64,000 nt of DNA, from NCBI GenBank assembly GCA_039881145.1, contig JAYKKI010000008.1, positions 34,110,501 to 34,174,500 on the forward strand. The letters are read 5' to 3'. Under the pieces are notes generated by a model that worked only from the letters and a program-made list of their open reading frames with translations, ran no database searches and was not told where the DNA came from. The stretch comes from Druceiella hillmani (lineage: Eukaryota > Arthropoda > Insecta > Lepidoptera > Hepialidae). The translations under genes and the position numbers were made by a program. Below, in pieces: positions 35,966 to 46,929 of the stretch; position 1 is the stretch's first letter; every line of letters starts with the position of its first letter.

Positions 35966-38900
35966 TTTTTCATATTTTTTCATTTTATGTTAACGGGCTT
36001 AAAATCATACTTGCTCTATAACTACTTTCATCTAAATTTTTAAACTTGGAGTATAAAGTGAAGTTGTAAAATATATTGTGTTTGCATATCGTAATACGAC
36101 ATATGCGGGATCATGGAGTGGTACTAAATATTAGCTTAAAAGCTTTCTACGATCTTTCCTGATGCAAATTTTTTATTTTGACGATAATGATTTTATTTTA
36201 GCTGTATTTAATTCATTGGTTCTTAATAAAGTTGAAATAATCGGTTTGCAACATTAAACAATGTACGTAGATATTATCCTATATTTAATACATGTAACTT
36301 CCGTAAAATTATTACCATATATAAAATACCCCTACGACTCTTTGCAATTCTTCATATAAATGTAGTGATGCTCCGCAAGGTTATACATGGCATATATTTA
36401 CTCCGTTTATATTACAATTAATTAAGAATATTTGATGTGTTTCTGTATATTGAAAATCGGTAAGTAAATATTTTAATTTGTACAAAAAGTTTGCATTATA
36501 AATGTTAATTTAATGAATGACACATATTATACTTGTAAAGAAATGTCTGCCCGAAATACAATCTATAAAAAAGACATCAATTTAAAAATTTGGAATTTTT
36601 TAAATAAAAGTTAGTATGTTTTTGATGTAAACTGATACAATCAACAAACAACCATGTTAACATGAAAATCCTTTTCTATAGGTCATAGGGAAAAAAATTA
36701 TGCAAGCTAATTAAAGCTCGCACTTAACTTTCACCCAGAATGTCGGGAAAATTAAAAATTAATGCATGGATTTTAGCTGGTTAAGCAATAAGCGATCTGT
36801 TTTTAGTGCCGGGTTCCAAATTAGAAAAAGGGGAAATCTGTTTTCTCAATGTAATACGCATACATCTGTTATAAGCAACAGAAGTAAAAAGAAATCGAAG
36901 GAAATTTAAAAGGAAAGAAAAAGTATTACGTATGTAAAAGAAAAAACTATTATTTCCAATATTTTGAACAACTTAAAACTTAAATAAAGTTGCCAATAAA
37001 ATAATGTTCATTCTTAATATCTCTAGTCGATTCATGAAGGGTTTTTTATTTATATAAACTAACTGCATTAAATCCATAATGAATTGAACATTGAGAAAAC
37101 GTTCACAAAAATACCGAAACGCTTATTTTACAGTTTTAAATTTCAAGATCCTTTAAAATAATAAAAATAAAAAGCAATTGCAAATATCGCCTACAAACTA
37201 TTACCTCGCAGAAGATTTAAGAGCTCTTCTATTGATCACAGTTTTTGTAATATAAATGGAAATCTAGAAGAATAACGATAATTTCCTTGAAATAAAGAGC
37301 ATTTATAATATTTTTCGAGTACTAACATTCACTTAATGATGTATAGAGTAAGTCAGCATTATATTTGTGAAGTGTGTACACATCTGCTTTTTGTGTTTTG
37401 TAGGATTTACGTCCGAAATTGCTTTTCTCATATTCCATTCATTTTCTCTGATTCATGATTTAATCAAAAATTTTATAAGGTGTATAAAAAATACACATGT
37501 ATTGGACATCATATTGTGCAAAGGTCAATAAGCGTATTGATTAGTGCTGTCAGCTTAATACTCTATACGTATTGACACATGCTTATTCCTGGAAGTTATG
37601 TATTTCTGTGGTAAAGTGTTACAATTTTCATTGCACATTCACTTTTTCGGGACACGATACAAATACGTTTCTTTGCATTGAAGTCAGGATTGATTTGGTA
37701 CAAGAAAACTTATTTTCCGCGCGAGCGTAAAGTCAATTAAAACAATTTAACAAATTTTCAATAACATTTTGAAATAACTTTTTTAAACTGAATTAGGACA
37801 TTTTCCGTACATAAATAGACAAAATTGTTTATGTTTCCTACCAATAAATTGGTAAAAAAATTCGTACTTCAAATGCCACTATAACCACTATTTATAAAAA
37901 TTGTATTTGGTGATTCCGTTAATCTAAAATTTACATATATAGGCAACAATAAATATGCAGAACTTAAAATACAAAGAAATTATAAAATATTACCCAAGTT
38001 TGTGCAACTTTTGGTTAAAATTATTAGCAATAATTCAAACAAAAATTCAATTGTCAGGGGAAAGTTGTGTGTCAGAAATGTCATTAACGTCTTCGCTGTT
38101 ATAATGTTCCAATAATAATTTCAATTAATATTTCTCGCATTTTAGTGATCGAAATTATTTTCAGGGAAGGGGAAGAAAAAAACTTAATGAATTATTTGAA
38201 AACAATAAGAACTTTTATAAATTGGTTGGTGAGTTTAGGTATAATATAATAAATACAAAAGGGAAGAGATATATTATTTTAAGATAGTTTCTTTGCATTG
38301 TTACAACATACGGTTACAATTACGGTGTATAATTTAGATGACTCAATATTAATTATATAAGAAATATGGAGAGAGATATTGAATACATCTATCCAGGGAG
38401 AAGCGATAAAGCTACATATATCGCACTCTTTATATATTTATCTTAAATAAATTAAAAAAAAATGACAAATTTAGTTCCATGAGAATTAACGAGAATGAGG
38501 TGAATATTGTTCTCGAATCAATATAAATATTATTCATTTTGGGACAAAATTACTCAAAGGCTACATAATAGAAGAAAAAATGAGAAAGGATTACAGTTTG
38601 TTTTATTAAATATCTCCTTGCTTCAATAACTTTTGAAGTAATTGAAGCAAGGAGAGATAGAAAATTTGATTAATATTTAACCGGCATTTTATTAAATAAA
38701 AAGGATTTAATTTGACACAAAAATACTTGAATTGATTTTTTCAGTAATTTTTCATATTTTTTATTATTAAATTATTAACGACTTTATTTTATACGCAAAT
38801 TCAATTGCCATATGTAAGCACTCAATTAATTCCAATAATCCTTATCTGTCCCAGCGTTTATTTTTTTCATCGTAAATTAGTTTCAATTCTGTATACACAG

Positions 38901-39744
38901 TAATAATATTTTTCTTTCGCGCTCAAATTATATGATAAATAAAAATATGTTACAGTAAAAGGAAGATACAAAATATAGTGACATGTTATTTAGATGTGTC
39001 GCAACGTGGGATAGAAAATATACAGGAATCGATGTAAGCATTAGGGTCGTTGCATAGAATACTAACACATACTAACACACACAGATGAAAACATTTTCTA
39101 ACTTAAAGAATAAAATTCCGGCTATACAGAAAGTGAATAAGTCTCAGGAGTCTTAGAAAAACTATATAAAACTACATTTTATTCGAGTATCAGAATCATA
39201 AGTTTACTTAATCGTTTCTGTTTAATTAGGATCAGGGTAAAACATGACTATATAAAGTTAAATAAAGTGGTGTGAAAAATTGGAGGCTGCACGGTTTGTC
39301 ATGGTATACTTCATCAAACATGGCCTTCGATGAATTACACGTTTCATAATTAGGAAACGCTTTATTCCCACTACCGAGCTTAAAAAACATTTTAATATGT
39401 TCCTGCTAAACGTGCATTCTTTAGGTATATGCGTTGATTTCTTAGGTTAATTACTATTTCTAATCAAGGGAAATTTAATTTAATGGAAAATTTTAGTGAA
39501 ATATTCATAAATTAAAATAATTTTCTATAAATTTTCAATAATTAATAACTAATTAAGTTTTCGAGCTTTCATTCAGTTATTAAGTTTACGCGATTCTCGT
39601 TGAAACGATAACATACTAGAGTATAATAATATTATTCGTGTACGGAAAGTTTTGTTTTATAGTTAGAAAAAATATATTATCATGATTTTCGTAATTAAAT
39701 TAAAGACTTACATAATTCATTTCTTTTTGAAGTGATTTTTGTCA

Positions 39745-39990
39745 ATTGAAAAGTATTTATCATGACACGAGGACGGTTTTTCCACTGGCTGTTCATGGAA
39801 CGATCCTACCGTTTAAGATAACTATAGTTATACTTTGACGTCCCCATCATCATTAAAGGATTGAGCGGCAAATAATAGTCACCGGATGCAAAGCCATGGT
39901 GCATGATTCAGTTATTTCTAGCCAAAAACAACTGAATTGTATAAACAGTACGTAGCCGAGCGTTGTTGTGAAACAGGTATTTCGCTATTG
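39745..39990. repeat. Module M2, copy b
   Basis: Partner of 32950-33215. It lacks a few bases around the 'tacggctactttgacgtcat' region but is otherwise very close. Confidence 0.75.
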
Positions 39991-40843
39991 TTATTTTTAT
40001 GCCTTTGTTTTGGATTACGTGACACAATTTTTTTGTCACACACGAGGAAGTTGCATCAACTATTTCCCCAAGAGGTTTAAGAAAGCAATGTTCTCTTATT
40101 GTTCCAAAATACGAATAGCTCATTTAGTTTGAACAGCCAAATCCATCTTTCTGGCTGATATTGTTGAAACTAATTGGGCTATTCCAAATGACTCCATTCT
40201 AATGACAGCTATTTCGACTCTCCCGGAGATTAGGAGATTACCATGTGTCCACACCAGTGACAATTTTGCTTATAAATTCATTTTCTTTTTAGCAGTACCT
40301 AATTAGAAATCATCAGTCAATGGTACATTCCGTTGAGATTAATATATAGATTATTTATACTGTAGTAAATTAATTATAATTAACTTGTTTTAATCGATAG
40401 CATATAAATATTAGTATATGCCGTTATGAAGAATGATACACATAAAACAATGTTTTATTTACTTAAGGCTCTTGGCTACACTTGTTTCGAGAAACACACT
40501 CACATGCATTGATTTTATAGGTTCAGCAACATATTTTGCTTAAAATTTCATTACTATTATGGCATAATAAAGCAGATACTATGTATAATTTAATTATGTA
40601 TGTATGCTCAACAATATTTAATTTTTAATTATGTAAATGATTTTTTAAATTTTCTTAACAACGGAACTTCCTTATTGAAATAATTACGGCAACACGACGA
40701 CGTTAAGGGTTTTTCACATTAAGGTGTTTAAATAATTCACGATCAATTTTTTCCTATTATGCAGCCTACTTCGAAGGGAGCACTAGCTGTCCATCATAGG
40801 TTTCGTTCTAAAATGCGCTTGAATATATCATTATATATATATA

Positions 40844-40879
40844 TGTGCTATATGATATACAAATATATCATATAGCACA
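40844..40879. repeat. 14-bp perfect palindrome
   Basis: TGTGCTATATGATA at 40844-40857 is exactly complementary to 40866-40879, with an eight-base loop. It occupies the place where unit 3A has the 47-bp minisatellite, next to a short TA run. Confidence 0.85.
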
Positions 40880-42174
40880 ATGCGTGAACCGAATTAAATA
40901 AACACGCTCAAATATCTCATAACCCCAATAGCCGCCACGAACTGAAGTCGACGCATTTAAATTTCGACAGGTTCACTTAAAATTTAAGACCTGGAGGCGA
41001 ATGATGAGTTATAAAATCATTTTAATATCGACATATATGCTTTTATATGTCGATATTAACGTTCTTATAATATAAATATATTAATAAGTATTTATATGTG
41101 TTTTCTGGCGGTCGTATGAGATTAGGAATGCCTTGATCTATATTAAATTTCTCAAAAGTTATAGCGGAATCTCAATATTATACACTATAGACTTAGTTTT
41201 TGCCTACAATAGTACTATTGCCATACTAAAACTATTAACTTTGCATTGGTATTCATTACAATAGCGATATTTAACGGCGACGAAATAAGACTTTGTCATT
41301 AGTTAATTTAATGAGTTTCAATTTGTGCAAAGTTAGCTTAACATTTTTCATGAAATTATTAAAATATTTTGGGCGATAAAAATTCTATGAACTGAAATCC
41401 GATATTGCAAGCGGGTGTTAGAAATTTACCTCTGCCAGAAATTGTTTCCTCTTTTTTTTTAAATTACTAAACTTAATATATAAAATTATGGTTAAATTGA
41501 ATTACTATAGCCTAATAGTACCTGCTAGACCTATTATTCACCTTAAAATGACATATATGGTGGCATATCGAGTAAAAGATAATTTGACTCTAAAAAAATT
41601 GAAGTGGACGTATGAAAAACTTGATTTCAATAATTTCTGATACAAAATTATTCGTAATTTTCTGTTGGAACGAAATTTTTAAAATTACCTAATTATTACC
41701 CAGTTACCCAATTATTATCACAAAGTTATTATTGCATTATTAAATGATTCAATTATTTTCACATGGTTATTATTACACATCTACTAAGTAAGAAGAGTTA
41801 TAATAGCGTGGTCATTTCGGGGAGCATTTCGTTAACAAAAAGCTACTTAATAATTTTTCAGAATTAACCGTATCGTCAAGAAAATAAAATCCAAAAGATA
41901 TACTGTCATAATTATAATAAAATATGGATTAAAAGGCGATTACTCCACAAAAAAAATTGTTTTTGTTCAACAGTTTGAAGGAATCTGACTCTTTATCATA
42001 TTAACGTTATTATTAATTAATTTTAAATCTTTGATTATAGCTTGTGTTTATTATTTACTTAATATTTTTAAAAACGTGGAAAAATGTTATGGATTCTGAA
42101 ATTGTACATATAAACCATAAAATCTATAAATATGGTAAAAATTTTGGAATACCTTGAAATTCATAATATATCTG

Positions 42175-42480
42175 CTTTTTCAGGGTTGTAAAAAAAGCGG
42201 AACCCTTACAGGATTATCTGGTTGTCGCTCGTCCGCCGTCTGTATGTCAAAGCCCTCAAAAACGATTTGAGATATCAAATTGAAATTTATATCGTACATC
42301 GAATCCTATGGTCTTACATTTCTCCAAAATTTGAAATTTTTTGGCTCTTCTTTATTTTTACCACAGTCTTTCTCCCTGGTCATCAAAATCCATAGGGTAT
42401 TTCTGGTTGACCTATAATCTTCGAAGTACGTTATAATGATAGGTCATGTAGAACAGAAAAAAAATTATAAAAAATTAAAA
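42175..42480. repeat. Possible dispersed repeat fragment
   Basis: Contains 'aagcggaacccttacaggat' followed by 'gtcgctcgtccgccgtctgt'. This combination resembles the end of a repeat I have seen in other arthropod sequences, but I cannot name the family with confidence. It has no second copy in this window and is not in unit 3A. Confidence 0.35.
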
Positions 42481-43126
42481 ATGTCTAATTCTATGGGGTA
42501 TTCCACATTTTTACAATTAGTTTATTTTCACGTCTATGAAAGACATGGCAATATATTTATTTTGTGACAAATTAATATTTCTAAGTAGTTTAATTAGAAA
42601 TATTAAGTACCCTTAAATACTACGAGTGCTTAAATGTATACGGAACTTTATAATGCGAGTTGTTTTATTGCTTGATAGTTTTTTATATTTACAAAGACCT
42701 CAGTTGGCTTTTTTCATTTACAATTTTTTTTAAATTTAACGATATTTTGTCTTTACATTGCTTTTAAACGATTTGTATGTTACTTTGACGTGCACATTTA
42801 ATATGTTAGCGCTGGGTATCTATAATGAAGAACGAAGACTATTTTAACATGTTATTTAGATACATTTTATTTTCGTTTTTATACTCACGTGGATTAGGTT
42901 TATAAACAGGCTAGGTGACGAAAATCAATAATATTTTTAATTTATTGACACAACCGCTTTAAAGTAAATAAAATGAAGAAAATAAATATGGTATTGTAAC
43001 CAAATCTCCCAACAAGACAGCTCTCCAAAATGGGCAAGTGATCTTTAATTATTAATTCAATTAATATACACGAGAATGGCAGGTAGATAATATTTCCCTT
43101 AATATTCTAATGTTTGAAATACCTTC

Positions 43127-43129
<3 letters not shown>
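42481..43129. repeat. Backbone between f and g, copy 3B
   Basis: AT-rich; the part at 43060-43125 matches 20695-20765. No gene is recognised. Confidence 0.45.

Positions 43130-43181
<52 letters not shown>
43130..43181. repeat. (TA)n microsatellite
   Basis: A TA tract of about 50 bases placed just before the tRNA-like sequence. Confidence 0.95.
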
Positions 43182-43263
43182 CAGATGTATAGATATTTAT
43201 TTAGTGATAAAAATAAACACTGAAGCGTATCGTTAATAGTTTATATTCACAATACATTTCAAT

Positions 43264-43335
43264 AGTTCCGTGTTGTAGTGGTTATTACATTCTCTTTACA
43301 GGCAGAGGGTTGCTAGTTCGATCCTGATCGGAATA
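43264..43335 (+). pseudogene. tRNA-Val(TAC)-like sequence, block g copy 3B
   Basis: A 72-base tRNA-like sequence. The 5' AGTTCCG and 3' CGGAATA form an acceptor stem with five Watson-Crick pairs and one wobble. An A-box-like TGTAGTGGTTA and a B-box-like GTTCGATCC are present. Positions 34-36 read TAC, predicting valine. The anticodon stem (TTCTC/GCAGA) has two mismatches, and the T-stem has one mismatch and two wobbles. It is therefore probably a pseudogene or a tRNA-derived repeat rather than a working tRNA. Further traces occur at 20928 and near 45284, inside the duplicated backbone. Confidence 0.6.
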
Positions 43336-43719
43336 AGTTTTTTGAAAATTTGTTAATTTATTTATTTATAATAAAACCCCAAGTTTAACTGATAGGTAAC
43401 CTCGAAGAGCTGGACATGTGCATATATTAAAAGTAAAATTCCTTGTATTACGCATAATAACACAAGTAAAAACTAATAAAACGGAAAAAACAGATTAATT
43501 TAATTTGAACCTAAAACTGACTAATTACCCAACTTGAACTACCAAGCTCTTCCATAATATCATTTCTAAAGCGTTGAAGGGAGCGGAAAATATATACCAA
43601 GATTTGGCGTCTCCCGCAATATTTCGTCAACTGCTACACTATATGACTTAGTTACTGTATCTCATTCGTTTTTTGAAATTTGATCATTCGTCAAATGTAA
43701 CCTAGTATAGGGAAATATA

Positions 43720-44310
43720 TTGCTACGAACATTTTGTAAATTATTAACCACTTATAACATTTATAATTTATTATTTGATAACCTACTGTGAGATTCTGCG
43801 AGTTTATTGTAATTACAATTATATAGAATCACATCACATCACGTTAGACAATTTTGTCAATAATATATTTTTGAAGTGTTAGCAGGTGTATTCAATTAAC
43901 TAAACAAGGTAACTCAGGTCAAAATGGTACTAATGTCCAACAACAAAACTTACTGTTTCTTTTTATCGAACTAAAATATATTTAAGTTTGGATGTAATGA
44001 AAATGTAGTCTGTATATACCTTAGTCTTGTTTGGGTTTCTACGAGTGAAAAGTGAAAACATGTTTTTTTTTAATTCAAGAGCGTGTAAAACATTCGCTTG
44101 AGCTTTCCCGTATGTCAGGTATAAAATCTTTGACGAGAGAATTAAGTAAAGCTTATTATTTGAAATGTTCGGAGTAAGAAGCCCACACGACGTAAAATGC
44201 GTATCCGTTGATTGTGCTCTTTTTGTCTGACTATATCAGTCTATAGGTTTTTACCATTATATTTCTGCTTAATTTTGATTTGTATCAATATTTAGTAACA
44301 TATTTTTAAA
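43720..44310. repeat. Backbone block h, copy 3B
   Basis: Matches 23150-23720 as described for that copy. The frames nearby, at 44522-44710 (minus) and 44866-45075 (plus), are AT-rich and have no counterpart in other copies, so they are not called. Confidence 0.7.
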
Positions 44311-45369
44311 TGCATCAAGTATATGGTTGATGTGGCAAAATTATAGTAATTTTTACAGCGATGAACATAGAGGTCTCTACCTATAAATAATCATATTTAA
44401 AATAATGGGGAAATCAAATGGGGCTTTGTATATTAAATTTATTTAAAATTGAAGTTTTATTTCCCAATTTCCCACCACGTAATATTCTTGGAGGGTAATA
44501 TACCTCTCTGGTTAAAGTCAGCTAGAAATAAAAAAAATTATCTGTTATGAAATAAAAGCATAACGTGCATTTTCTGTTTAGCACATAAAGTAGACCGGCA
44601 AAACTGGGTCCAACTTTATGAAAATCGAATATAATTTTCAAAAACAGCTGGTATTTTTTAAAATATAAAAAAAACAAACCATTCAACGATTGATAATCAG
44701 GAAAAAGCAAAAAATAAAATACAATTTATGACCATAACAGAAAACGAAAAAAAATACCTTCGTAAATGCGTATATTTTATATTTTTAAAACATCAAGTAC
44801 TATTAATCAGAAATAAAAATAATATATAAAATCTAATAATATACCCAACGATTTTTTAGAAACGATTGCAAAAAAAAGAATTAATGCCACTTGTTTTCGT
44901 TAATGTTTGGTCACTGCCTAAATTAATTAAAAATAAACTGGTAACTGACATTGACAGTGGTTCTAGTGTTGTCAAAATGAGTGTTTTATTCGCTCTTATC
45001 GAATATCATGGATTATTATGGTATACCTGTAGATCACGCTATTTCAAGAAATTCCATAGAAGTAACATTGCATAACCAAGTACAAAATTTATCTTTTGAT
45101 GAATGACCATTTTGATTAAATTTCAAAGGAGCATGAAACATAAAAATGTTATTTTTCTCCTTCTAACCTGAGCCCAACACTGTAAGAATTTTTGTCAGTC
45201 TTCTTTACGTATCATCAAAAAAAATCCGAAGTGATTACACAACCGGGTTAAAATGATTTTTCATAATTAGGTATATTTTAATAGTTCCGTCATTGAATGG
45301 AAGCAAAGTGATACTCATAATTTTTTTATCTATAATAATAAATGATAAGGAAAGGGTAGAAGGAAGACA

Positions 45370-45560
45370 AACCTTTACATAAATGGCGGAGTTATCTACT
45401 TTTCTCATGAAGTATTTTTAGTAACTCAGCTTTATCGGCTTCTAAAGTATTACTCGAGTTTTCAATGTATATTACTGGAACACGCTTATAAAATTTATTA
45501 CAAAAACTTAAGACGCAGTCCATCTCATACATGGCCTGTAATTACAAAATATAGTGATAT
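45370..45560. repeat. Backbone blocks i-j, copy 3B
   Basis: 'atggcggagttatctacttt' matches 60270, and 'acgcagtccatct' matches 24500 and 60437. Shorter than the other copies. Confidence 0.65.
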
Positions 45561-45709
45561 TAAATCATTTTATATTTCATGATTTATATTTCGGGGACAG
45601 AAACTTATATTAAATATATTGAATATATTTGGCGTTAATTTTGTAGAAATTCATTATTCACAATTAAATGAAACTACGTGATGTAGTATTATTTCTACTT
45701 TCTTTAATT

Positions 45710-45770
45710 TCTTTACCACGACCTAGGTTTCATTGTATTACAACATCTTCAGGTGGGATATTAGCAAAGA
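45710..45770 (-). ncRNA. Hammerhead-like motif, copy C, minus-strand arm
   Basis: Mirror image of the plus-strand motif: CTGAAGA at 45752-45746, predicted cleavage triplet GTC ending at 45720. Stem II ends in a G-T wobble because of the single arm mismatch. Otherwise as for the plus-strand arm. Confidence 0.6.
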
Positions 45771-45778
45771 TTCAGATA

Positions 45779-45839
45779 TCTTTGCTAATATCCCACCTGA
45801 AGATGTTGTAATACAACGAAACCTAGGTCGTGGTAAAGA
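45779..45839 (+). ncRNA. Hammerhead-like motif, copy C, plus-strand arm (best example)
   Basis: CCAC (45793-45796) pairs with GTGG (45830-45833) as stem I, and TCTTT (45779-45783) with AAAGA (45835-45839) extends it beyond an internal loop. CTGAAGA (45797-45803) and GAAA (45818-45821) are the conserved core. Stem II is GTTGT (45805-45809)/ACAAC (45813-45817), five perfect pairs with an AAT loop. Stem III would be ACC/GGT around a TA, followed by the cleavage C at 45829, giving a GTC triplet. Caveats: one extra T lies between CTGAAGA and stem II, and stem III is very short. Short stem III is a feature of hammerheads described from Penelope-like elements. Activity is not shown. Confidence 0.65.
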
Positions 45840-45984
45840 AATTAAAGAAAGTAGAAATAATACTACATCACGTAGTTTCATTTAATTGTGATTAAACATA
45901 TTGTTGATTTCATCGGCTTTAAGTTAACGAAATAAAAAGAAAATGATGAAAATTAATTGCACAATACCATGAAATTCTAGCCCT

Positions 45985-46320
45985 CTACGTCAATGAAAAA
46001 CATTACCAAATCACTGGCAATTTCGTTACCTGTGCCAGAAAATAAAGCAAAAAGGAGAGCTATACAAAAAAAAACAGGGCGCAACTATAACTTACAAAAA
46101 AAAATTTAAAAAAAGACTGTGGAACGAAAATGTTCAATTTCCACTAGCAGAAATAATTCCGATGTCGTAATCGAACTAGAAGACGATGATGAAACTGAAA
46201 AAGTATGTACTTCGTGTGATAAGCACTACTTCGACAAAAGTGGACCCCAAGTGTAGGCCACTACACTGCAATGCGTGTGATGTAAGAGATGGCTACATGA
46301 GACCTGCACAACAAACCCTG
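45985..46320 (+). pseudogene. C-terminal fragment of a DDE transposase with zinc-binding tail
   Basis: A plus-strand frame reads PENKAKRRAIQKKTGRN near 46040, followed by NSDVVIELEDDDETEKVC and then TSCDKHYF. After one frame change and a TGA, CKRWLHETC (about 46285-46310) completes a CxxC...CxxC...HxxC pattern. Many pogo/Tigger and Tc5-like transposases end with such a basic, then acidic, then zinc-binding region. The catalytic domain is absent. It lies 95 bases after the hammerhead palindrome, but a common origin is not indicated. Confidence 0.6.
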
Positions 46321-46929
46321 ACATATAATATAATTGATTAAATTAATATTACTGTTATAATTAGAAGAAGTATTCTTGTTAATTATTTTGTATATCTGAG
46401 TTTATGATGACTTTACAATCTGTTAAAAAGCTTATGATATTGTGTTCACGCTGATTAAGTGAGATTTCCAAAAACTTTCTAAAGTAATATTGCTTATTAT
46501 TTTAAATACTGATTACGTTTAAAAAACAAATATAAATGATAATGATCCTAAACTGTATGTATTTTTTGTTAATTAAATTTTTTTGGGACTTTGTACAATT
46601 TAGGGTCTTCGTGGTCCACACTTTAAGATACGGATTGCGTTAATTGGACCGAAGGACAAACTTAAATAAATAACCATTTCTTACTAGTTGCGACTATGCT
46701 ACAATATTAAGAGATTGATATTATCCAACTAATGAATCAAGGTATATTGTGCGTCATATTTCATTTCTATAGCTCAAAAGGATTCAGTGATATGTGCCCT
46801 TATGTCAAAAGTGGTCCAATGTAGGTACTCTCCTCTAAACATTAAATTTATAAAATACCTGTTTGATGCGTTGGTGTCTGCTTCCCTCAGTAGTTAGAGT
46901 CATACTTATGCATCATAAGAGTCAAGAAC
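46321..46929. other. AT-rich stretch, nothing recognised
   Basis: No gene or repeat recognised. It may contain further worn parts of the transposase 3' end. Confidence 0.4.

Larger units (their letters stand above)
35425..42110. repeat. Younger tandem duplication, unit 3B
   Basis: The downstream partner of unit 3A in head-to-tail orientation. Beyond 42110 the backbone continues with blocks not present in 3A (g to S), so 3A looks like an extra partial duplication of the left third of copy 3. A minus-strand frame at 39908-40123 is broken in the other unit and not called. Confidence 0.92.
45622..45890. mobile_element. Hammerhead-bearing palindromic element, copy C (most intact)
   Basis: A 232-bp palindrome at 45659-45890 with arms of about 112 bases and an eight-base centre (ttcagata). 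Only one arm mismatch was noticed, a C/A change beside the GAAA motif. Each arm carries a full hammerhead-like segment, one per strand, head to head. The left arm extends outward through 'ggcgttaattttgtagaaat', which is also seen in copies B and D and inverted in copy E. The right arm stops at 'ttaattgtg'. No open frame. The strong arm identity suggests recent formation or copying of one arm onto the other. Confidence 0.8.

Noticed and set aside
39908..40123. Minus-strand 71-codon frame overlapping module M2 copy b
   Set aside because: The equivalent region in unit 3A (about 33120-33340) does not keep the frame, and no motif is recognised.
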